The translations under genes were made by a program, and so were the position numbers. This document shows, in pieces, positions 32,452 through 37,320 of a DNA stretch of 37,320 bases; position 1 is the stretch's first letter, and every line of letters starts with the position of its first letter. Origin of the DNA: Candidatus Woesearchaeota archaeon (GTDB taxonomy: Archaea > Nanobdellota > Nanobdellia > SCGC-AAA011-G17 > JACQNH01); assembly GCA_023246445.1 (NCBI GenBank), contig JAHFIJ010000007.1, positions 1-37,320 on the forward strand, written 5' to 3'. Below the pieces are notes generated by a model, which saw only the letters and a program-made list of their open reading frames with translations, did not search any database and was not told where the DNA came from.

Positions 32452-33290
32452 TTTTTCCTAAACTTTTTGTATATGAAAAATAAAGCAACCAGTATAATTA
32501 TTACAACTATAATATAAGTTACAGAACTGTTTTTAATCAAACCGATTTTCTTTGCTTCTTCTTCGGTTAATAGATTTAAAATTAAATTGAAATCCTCATC
32601 ATAAATTTTGTCATTTACCTCATATCTTAACTTTAATGGGATATTTACATTATGAACCTTATCATTAACATAAATGCTAAAATCTTCAGATTCTGTATCA
32701 TCTGCCTCTAAATCACCAATATAAACATAATTGCTTGTGGATAATAACTTGTAATCTTTTGACTCCAATAATTCCAGCTCTAATGCATCTATATTCTGCC
32801 TTCCAACATTTGCTATTTCTATTGTGAATTTTCCGCTGCTTCCGTGGGTTACAATATCGCTTGCAACAATATAGGGCTTAAGCTCTAATCTTTTATTTTC
32901 TACTTCAATATAAAAAGCATCTTTTAACAGCCAAACAGTATCGCCTTCATACAGCTTTAGAACAATATCATGTTTACCATCAGCAGCAGTATTATCAACT
33001 TTCAGCTTAAAATCAAAATAAACAACTTCCCTGCTGTCTATTCTTCCAAAATCCTTTGTAGAATTTTCTGAATATAAAGCAAAAGGATAATTTGGGAGTA
33101 TTTCTACCTTAACATCATTTTTAGTAAGATCCTGGGAATTATCCAGCTTGAATTTTACTTCTACTACATCCCCTGACCTTACTGGATCCGGATCCTGCTT
33201 TATTAAATCTACTCTTATTCTTTCTGCATTAACAATCACAGAAAACAAAATTAAAATGATTATTAGTATTAAAATTTTTTTCATTCTCAA
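32448..33290 (-). CDS. Secreted, membrane-anchored beta-sandwich protein (CARDB/COG1361-like)
   Basis: The 280-aa protein begins with a signal peptide (MRMKKILILIIILILFSVIV, cleavage around residue 22) and ends with a membrane helix (SVTYIIVVIIILVALFFIYK) followed by basic residues. The outside part has two Ig-like repeats with the D-x-V-R-S-G-D-x-V-E-V-x-F-x-L-x-N and S-S-G-K-F-T-I-E-I-A-N-V-G patterns of CARDB/NEW3-type domains (COG1361). It lies between the ATPase and the permeases with 4-bp overlaps on both sides, so it is probably a subunit of the transporter, perhaps binding substrate or the cell surface layer. Confidence 0.85.
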   Translation of the reverse strand: MRMKKILILIIILILFSVIVNAERIRVDLIKQDPDPVRSGDVVEVKFKLDNSQDLTKNDVKVEILPNYPFALYSENSTKDFGRIDSREVVYFDFKLKVDNTAADGKHDIVLKLYEGDTVWLLKDAFYIEVENKRLELKPYIVASDIVTHGSSGKFTIEIANVGRQNIDALELELLESKDYKLLSTSNYVYIGDLEADDTESEDFSIYVNDKVHNVNIPLKLRYEVNDKIYDEDFNLILNLLTEEEAKKIGLIKNSSVTYIIVVIIILVALFFIYKKFRKK

Positions 33291-33979
33291 CCTCTTTTTG
33301 TTATTTTTTCTATTGAACCGTCCTTTAAATATATTACTCTTTCTGCCTGATGAACTAAATCTAAATCATGTGTAACCAAGACTATTGTTTTTCCTTCATT
33401 TTTATGTATTTCTGTCAAAAAATCCATTACTTCTAAACCTGTTTTTGAATCCAGGTTTCCTGTTGGCTCATCCGCTAATATTAAATCCGGATTATTTGCC
33501 AGAGATCTTGAAATGGCAACTCTTTGAGATTGCCCGCCAGATAATTCATTTGGTTTATGATTTATTCTGTCTTTTAAACCAAATTTTGCTAATAGAGAAG
33601 TTCCAGTTTCTAATCTTAAAGCCGGATTAATGCCCTGAAACATCATTGGCAAAGTGACATTTTCTAAAGCGGTTAATGTAGGGATTAAATTAAATTGCTG
33701 GAAGATAAAACCAATGCTTCTGCCTCTCAAATTTGCTAAAGTAGACTCTGATAGTTTTGTTATATCTTTTCCGTTTAATAGAATATTTCCTTTTGTCGGG
33801 AGATCCAAACAGCCAATTAAGTTCATTAAAGTGGTTTTACCTGATCCAGAAGGGCCTACTACCGCAACAAATTCTCCTTTATCTATTCTTAATGAAACAT
33901 CCTTTAAAGCATTAATTTGATTATTACCCATTTCATAGGTTTTCCAGACATCTTTTAGTTCTATTACAGGATTTGCCAT
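33287..33979 (-). CDS. ABC transporter ATPase, LolD/MacB type
   Basis: From ATG 33979 the product has 230 residues. Walker A GPSGSGKT is at 42-49, the Q-loop in FIFQQFNLIP, the signature LSGGQSQRVA, Walker B LILADEPTGNLD, and the switch histidine VTHD. The R-S-I-G-F-I-F-Q-Q-F-N and D-L-x-L-V-H-Q-A-E-R patterns are typical of the LolD/MacB subfamily. An in-frame ATG at 34018 exists, but a TATA-like box at 34001-34010 lies 27 bp before 33979. It is the first gene of the four-gene operon ATPase-CARDB-permease-permease. Confidence 0.95.
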   Translation of the reverse strand: MANPVIELKDVWKTYEMGNNQINALKDVSLRIDKGEFVAVVGPSGSGKTTLMNLIGCLDLPTKGNILLNGKDITKLSESTLANLRGRSIGFIFQQFNLIPTLTALENVTLPMMFQGINPALRLETGTSLLAKFGLKDRINHKPNELSGGQSQRVAISRSLANNPDLILADEPTGNLDSKTGLEVMDFLTEIHKNEGKTIVLVTHDLDLVHQAERVIYLKDGSIEKITKRG

Positions 33980-34000
33980 AGAGTTACACAGATTAAAGAG

Positions 34001-34010
34001 ATTATAAATA
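34001..34010 (-). promoter_or_regulatory. TATA box of the ABC transporter operon
   Basis: The plus-strand ATTATAAATA reads TATTTATAAT on the minus strand and is centred about 27 bp before ATG 33979, arguing for that start and a leaderless mRNA. Confidence 0.55.
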
Positions 34011-34023
34011 TTTTGCAAAGAAA

Positions 34024-34350
34024 TTATTTATCCTTTTTTTCCTTTTCGACTTGCTTCTGAATTTTTTCTAATGGTCGGTCTTTGTCTTTTACTAAGCCTG
34101 CAAATAATTGTAGGTTCTGTATTGTATCTTTTAAGTTTAAGCCTTTCGTTTTTTCTGATAATTTACCTAACCAGACTGTTATAAAGACTGCCAGTATTGT
34201 AACAATAACTGCGTAAACCAATGGACCCAACTGCTTTAAATCCAGTTTTTCTATAAACTGCTTTATTACATCGTTCCATGCTAAAGCTGCGACTAATCCA
34301 AAAGCTGTTGTTATCAAAGCTGTAAACTTCTCAATTACCTGCTGTTTCAT
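34024..34350 (-). CDS. Small membrane protein of the DUF5654 type
   Basis: The 108-aa protein has two hydrophobic segments (FTALITTAFGLVAALAW, then LVYAVIVTILAVFITVWLG) joined by a short amphipathic stretch (NDVIKQFIEKLD), and a charged C-terminal tail rich in K and E. The first helix with A-F-G-L-x-A-x-L-A-W-N-D-x-I is the pattern I associate with DUF5654, an archaeal family of unknown function. The start is ATG 34350 with an AT-rich TATA-like element about 25 bp upstream (34368-34380). It follows the SBDS operon on the same strand after a 189-bp gap and precedes the ABC operon. Confidence 0.8.
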   Translation of the reverse strand: MKQQVIEKFTALITTAFGLVAALAWNDVIKQFIEKLDLKQLGPLVYAVIVTILAVFITVWLGKLSEKTKGLNLKDTIQNLQLFAGLVKDKDRPLEKIQKQVEKEKKDK

Positions 34351-34404
34351 AAAAAATTGTTGAAATAATGATATATTAAATTTTTCTGTTTTGGGTAACT
34401 GGGT

Positions 34405-34434
34405 TAGCTACTTAGGGTTTGCCTAAGTAAGCTA
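34405..34434. other. Stable hairpin between the SBDS and DUF5654 genes
   Basis: TAGCT and ACTTAGG (34405-34416) pair with CCTAAGT and AGCTA (34422-34434), leaving loop GTTTG and one bulged A. It is 105 bp beyond the SBDS stop on the transcribed strand and could mark 3'-end formation or RNA processing; no run of T follows on that strand. The left flank AACTGG-G-TTAGCT resembles the 12-bp inverted repeat at 10807/11015. Confidence 0.5.
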
Positions 34435-34539
34435 TATGTATTTAGCCCTCTTAATCTCCATGTTGCTAATACGGACATTATGATCCCCATTACAATTGCA
34501 CTTTTTCTATTCTTAACTTGCTTATCTTTCTTTGTATTA

Positions 34540-35238
34540 CTATTTCTTGTTTACAATCTTAAATTCTATATCCCCACTTGTTATGGAATTTAACTTCCCT
34601 TCAAACTCTTCGCTTATTCCAGCAGGCAATTCAACCAAAGCAATTAAGCTTCCATCATTCTGCCATTCTTCTTTTAATAGTTTATATTGTTTTAAAATTC
34701 CAAAGCTTTTAGCAGCAAAATTAGCAGGAATCTTCACAGCATATTCTCTAGTTTCAAATTTAATAGGAATTATAGCTTTAATTGCGCTTAATATCGGTTC
34801 TATCTGTTGGTCAGCTGGCTTAAACTCATCAATTCTTACCTTAGCCTGCTCCATTGCAGCTTCAATCCTGGAGGGCGGATGTGGGATTCCAGTTTGAGGA
34901 TCAATACCATTTCTATGTATTATATTTATTATTTGTAATTTCTTTTCCTTTCTTAATCTCTCCCTATATTCAGCAGTTAATGCTACTTCTCCATCATTAA
35001 CAATTATTTTGGAAACTTCCATCGGATCAGAAGTCTTAAATAATTTTTTCAAATCAGATTCAGAGGCTTCATCACCTTTTTTAACATCATAAAATATATT
35101 ATTCGTAACGACTACATCTCTTATAGAAATAGCCTGCCCATGCTTAAATTTCATAGCTAAATCACAATCAACTAAAATTTCAAATTTCTTGCCTTCTTTC
35201 TTAATATGCGCAACTACCGCTTTATCAACTGAAATCAT
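34540..35238 (-). CDS. sdo1: Ribosome maturation protein SBDS/Sdo1
   Basis: The 232-aa protein shows the N-terminal FYSH domain (FEILVDCDLAMKFKHG), the LIVD-type segment around DPMEVSKIIVNDGE and the diagnostic IHRNGIDPQTGIPHPPSRI followed by AMEQAKVRIDEF. A ferredoxin-like third domain ends the protein. SBDS cooperates with an EF-2-like GTPase to release the anti-association factor from the large ribosomal subunit. ATG 35238 overlaps the psmA stop (ATGA); the longer frame from 35268 would start inside psmA with MQQGRVAKSK and is less likely. Linkage to psmA and RNase P genes is conserved in archaea. Confidence 0.94.
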   Translation of the reverse strand: MISVDKAVVAHIKKEGKKFEILVDCDLAMKFKHGQAISIRDVVVTNNIFYDVKKGDEASESDLKKLFKTSDPMEVSKIIVNDGEVALTAEYRERLRKEKKLQIINIIHRNGIDPQTGIPHPPSRIEAAMEQAKVRIDEFKPADQQIEPILSAIKAIIPIKFETREYAVKIPANFAAKSFGILKQYKLLKEEWQNDGSLIALVELPAGISEEFEGKLNSITSGDIEFKIVNKK

Positions 35239-35948
35239 TTTGCTTTTTGCAACTCTTCCTTGCTGCATCTTCTAAATTTTTTATCTTTTGTAGATATATA
35301 AGCAACATCCAATCTATCCATATCAAATTCTTTTGCTAATACTCTTTTTAAAATACTAACCCCTAATTTCGTTGCCTCAGCTATTGTCATGGATTCCTTA
35401 TATTCCTTGTCTAACATTTGTTTTATCTCTATTTCATTCTCACCAATTCCAGTTGCCTTATATTCAAAAAATATTCCAGTAGGATCGGTTACAAATAATT
35501 GTGGCCTTCCATTTACTGCTGCAAACAATAAGCTTACTCCAAAAGGCCTTGCACCACCATATTGCGTAAATGCCTGCTTTATATTTGAAACTTCCTTAAC
35601 CAAACTCAATAAGTCTATGGCTGAATCAAACACAATTCTATGCTGCTGCGCTATTAATTGTGCCTTTTCTATTAATATTCTTCCATCCATCACTAAGCCT
35701 GTTGCAGTAGCGCCTATATGCTCATCAACCTGAAATGTTTTTTCTATAGAGCTTGGAACTATTAATTTCTCATTTATTCTTTTATCAGCAATTAAAACAA
35801 CACCATCTCTGCACACCAACCCCATAGCAGAAGCCCCCTGCTTCACGGTCTTTTTTGCATATTCCACCTGTAATAATCTCCCGTCTGGGCTGAATGTAAT
35901 AGAAGCTCTATCATACCCCATTGCCTGATTTTGATTGATTTGTTGCAT
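35235..35948 (-). CDS. psmA: 20S proteasome alpha subunit
   Basis: The 237-aa protein carries the alpha-type N-terminal signature YDRASITFSPDGRLLQVEYA (residues 12-31), which forms the H0 helix at the gate, and lacks a catalytic threonine. GGARPFGVSLLFA is another conserved alpha block. Seven copies form each outer ring of the 20S particle. A strong Shine-Dalgarno (GGAGGT, 35956-35961) ends seven bases before ATG 35948, confirming this start. It overlaps the Pop5 gene by 38 bp and the SBDS gene by 4 bp. Confidence 0.96.
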   Translation of the reverse strand: MQQINQNQAMGYDRASITFSPDGRLLQVEYAKKTVKQGASAMGLVCRDGVVLIADKRINEKLIVPSSIEKTFQVDEHIGATATGLVMDGRILIEKAQLIAQQHRIVFDSAIDLLSLVKEVSNIKQAFTQYGGARPFGVSLLFAAVNGRPQLFVTDPTGIFFEYKATGIGENEIEIKQMLDKEYKESMTIAEATKLGVSILKRVLAKEFDMDRLDVAYISTKDKKFRRCSKEELQKAK

Positions 35949-36288
35949 GCGAAGGACCTCCTTTCAAAAATCTCTTTGCCTTATTTAATATTCCAGATAC
36001 ATGGATGTTTTTAAAGATTACCTTTTTGTTATTTATCTCCTTTATTAATATTATGCCTAGTTTTACCTCATTCAAGTAACTATTTGAAAGCTTTATTATT
36101 CCTCTTTTCCCGTCAAATAGTGGCATGATTATTGGTCTTGCTATCGCTAAGCCCAAAGAACCCAGGAAATTCTTTAAATTTAAATCTACAGCCCTTTTCA
36201 CATCTTCAAATTTAAAAGCAGATTCAGACATTATTTCGTATACTAAATATCTTTTCTTCTGTTTACTTGATGGTAATACTCTTTTCAT
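35911..36288 (-). CDS. rnp2: RNase P protein component 2 (Pop5/Rnp2)
   Basis: The 125-aa protein matches Pop5: KKRYLVYEIMSE at the start of the RRM-like fold, then DVKRAVDLNLKNFLGSLGLA and a final strand pair containing RGIIKLSNSYLNEVKLGIIL and VIFKNIHVSGILNKAKRFL, the end block of archaeal Rnp2. With Rpp30 it forms a heterotetramer that activates the catalytic domain of RNase P RNA for tRNA 5' processing. The C-terminal KGGPSHATNQSKSGNG tail lies in the 38-bp overlap with psmA and may be an artefact of that overlap. The start overlaps the Rpp30 gene by 4 bp. Confidence 0.9.
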   Translation of the reverse strand: MKRVLPSSKQKKRYLVYEIMSESAFKFEDVKRAVDLNLKNFLGSLGLAIARPIIMPLFDGKRGIIKLSNSYLNEVKLGIILIKEINNKKVIFKNIHVSGILNKAKRFLKGGPSHATNQSKSGNGV

Positions 36289-36752
36289 TTTAAGTCTAAA
36301 GCTTCTTTAGCCTCCTTATTGCTTAAGCCTATCACATTTCCAAAAGCAATTAAATCATTTACAAAACGCATATCAAACATATCTTCAGCAAAAGACCCTA
36401 ATAAAATCTTAGTTTTATATTTCTTGCATAATTTAATATTCTCCTTCATTCTGGCTAATGTCAATCCCTTATTATCAGAATTTAACAAAGAAGAAAAAGC
36501 AAACCCTATTGCTATATTTTTGTCAGTTGCTATTTTGCATATAACATGATTTAACCCTGAATCAAAAAAATTTACACTATTCTTAAGAATTTTTTTCTCA
36601 GGGGATAGGAATATATCCATCTTCCTTTCAATTAATTTCCTGTTTTCTTCTAAAGAATTCTCGCCTTCAATAATCTTAAATTTGGATATATGGATAACAT
36701 CTTTAAAACCAAGATCAAACGGTTTTCCTTTAAATTTTATTATGTCTATCAT
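36285..36752 (-). CDS. rnp3: RNase P protein component 3 (Rpp30/Rnp3), short form
   Basis: The 155-aa protein has the Rpp30 TIM-barrel pattern in its second half: NHVICKIATDKNIAIGFAFS, LARMKENIKLCKKYKTKILLGS then AEDMFDMRFVNDLIAFGNVIGLS with a final helix. Archaeal Rpp30 is usually about 210-240 residues, so the N-terminal strands and helices are reduced here. It partners Pop5, encoded next in the operon with a 4-bp overlap. The short size fits genome-reduced archaea. Its own start overlaps the kinase gene upstream by 4 bp. Confidence 0.88.
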   Translation of the reverse strand: MIDIIKFKGKPFDLGFKDVIHISKFKIIEGENSLEENRKLIERKMDIFLSPEKKILKNSVNFFDSGLNHVICKIATDKNIAIGFAFSSLLNSDNKGLTLARMKENIKLCKKYKTKILLGSFAEDMFDMRFVNDLIAFGNVIGLSNKEAKEALDLK

Positions 36753-37231
36753 TTTATTTTTATCCTTTTAATCTGCTTATTAATCTTCCCTAAATCAGTT
36801 GTATCTATTTCAACTATCTTATGTTTCATTTCTAAAGCTTCTAAGTAACAAGCCATTAATATTTCTGCTTCCATATTCTCATTAATCTTATCTTTTGAAT
36901 ATTTTCTTCTTTTTAATCTTTTCAATAATGTTTTTAAATCACACTTGGTTACAATACATAATCTAACATATTCCTTAGGCAAATAATGGCTTAAATGAGA
37001 ATCAATAATTAAATTTTTAGAATCTTTAATTAAATTTATCAAAAACTTATTTAATTTTTTAACATCTACAATTCTAGTCTTAAATTTCTTGTCATACATA
37101 TCAAACAATTTATTCTTTACTATTAAATCTTTAACATTTATATACTTCAACTTTAATAGTTTAGATAGTTTTCGTGCCACTACAGTCTTGCCAGTTCCCG
37201 GTGTTCCAGTTATTATTATAGCCTTTTTCAT
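36749..37231 (-). CDS. Adenylate kinase-like NTPase, AK6/Fap7 family
   Basis: From ATG 37231 the product has 160 residues. The P-loop is GTPGTGKT near residue 7, followed by KYINVKDLIVKN (the L-I-V-K strand of AK6), LIIDSHLSHYLP and CDLKTLLKRLKRRKYSKDKI with N-M-E-A-E-I, the characteristic AK6 block near the LID. AK6/Fap7 binds ribosomal protein S11 and aids small-subunit maturation in eukaryotes and archaea. An ATG at 37264 would add eleven unusual residues, and the AT-rich stretch at about 37252-37262 looks like a TATA box for 37231. First gene of the AK6-rpp30-pop5-psmA-SBDS operon. Confidence 0.9.
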   Translation of the reverse strand: MKKAIIITGTPGTGKTVVARKLSKLLKLKYINVKDLIVKNKLFDMYDKKFKTRIVDVKKLNKFLINLIKDSKNLIIDSHLSHYLPKEYVRLCIVTKCDLKTLLKRLKRRKYSKDKINENMEAEILMACYLEALEMKHKIVEIDTTDLGKINKQIKRIKIK

Positions 37232-37266
37232 TAATATTTCATTAATAATTAGCTTAAAAAACATTT

Positions 37267-37320
37267 CTAATCAGAAATTACTTTAGTGCCATTAAATCTT
37301 CCATTATTTAACAACTTAGA
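37267..37320 (-). CDS. C-terminal end of an unidentified protein (5' partial)
   Basis: The last bases read on the minus strand as SKLLNNGRFNGTKVISD followed by TAG (37267-37269). The frame is open to the window edge. Seventeen residues are too few to name a family. The stop lies 35 bp before the AK6 ATG. Confidence 0.4.
   Translation of the reverse strand, partial: SKLLNNGRFNGTKVISD

Noticed and set aside
33980-34018. Thirteen-residue N-terminal extension of the ABC ATPase
   Set aside because: The TATA box at 34001-34010 lies within it, so these codons would be upstream of the transcription start.
34404-34490. 28-codon minus-strand ORF ending in the hairpin region after SBDS
   Set aside because: Protein-like composition (MGIIMSVLATWRLRG) but very short, no start signal, and its end is the hairpin itself.
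35239-35268. Ten-residue N-terminal extension of SBDS
   Set aside because: It would start inside psmA with a basic unconserved peptide; the ATGA overlap at 35238 is the usual operon junction and gives a normal SBDS N-terminus.
1-37320. tRNA, rRNA or CRISPR arrays
   Set aside because: I saw no cloverleaf with a T-arm GTTCRA pattern, no rRNA-like conserved stretch and no series of regularly spaced direct repeats.

Overview
The window is archaeal chromosome. It encodes both 20S proteasome subunits (PsmA, PsmB), the termination factor FttA (KH-CPSF), archaeal RNase J, SBDS/Sdo1, and the RNase P proteins Pop5/Rnp2 and Rpp30/Rnp3. Many genes have a TATA box centred about 26 bp upstream of an ATG with almost no leader. 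The DNA is very AT-rich, genes are packed with 4-bp overlaps, TGA is a normal stop, and several proteins are short (Rpp30 is 155 aa). LeuRS is of bacterial type. Together this suggests a DPANN-type archaeon, perhaps of the Woesearchaeota/Pacearchaeota kind; the lineage is inference.

Layout. 1-1967: nucleotide metabolism and repair (partial 2-deoxyribosyltransferase-like gene, deaminase, dTMP kinase, alkyladenine DNA glycosylase). 1964-2220 holds a decayed reading frame. 2268-3508: Mn-type superoxide dismutase and a winged-helix regulator with a small partner. 3793-6258: leuS. 6276-7046: an unusual tract with a dense set of inverted repeats, an Sm-like small gene inside nested inverted repeats, and a 49-aa ORF. 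7048-9588: cysS-tyrS operon. 9732-11059: two unrecognised genes. 11115-12437: RNase J. 12516-22670: accessory island. 22742-25359: psmB and fttA. 25564-28051: thyX-tmk operon for dTTP synthesis. 28039-29184: glycosyltransferase. 29283-29989: paired 4-TM small transporters. 30023-33979: four-gene ABC transporter operon. 34024-37320: DUF5654 protein, then a leftward operon AK6-rpp30-pop5-psmA-SBDS in which every junction overlaps.

The island looks like an antiviral defence locus: a 1232-aa COG1002/Eco57I-like N6-adenine methyltransferase; a TPR-like protein ending in an HEPN-type RNISHH motif; a 23-codon stub of an XRE/ImmA-type gene; an AAA_14/DUF4143 ATPase preceded by a 10+2+10 bp palindrome; and a 1060-aa protein fusing an HKD (PLD) nuclease domain to a SNF2/RapA-like helicase. 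A truncated IS-type transposase between 22-bp direct repeats closes the island. The gene set resembles parts of DISARM and BREX but matches neither.

The second notable object is the thymidylate synthase. It is a tandem ThyX in which the N-terminal copy keeps only the S-x-N-E-x-S-x-R-Y half of the ThyX signature and the C-terminal copy keeps only the R-Q-x-x-R-H-R half, so the two domains appear to complement each other.
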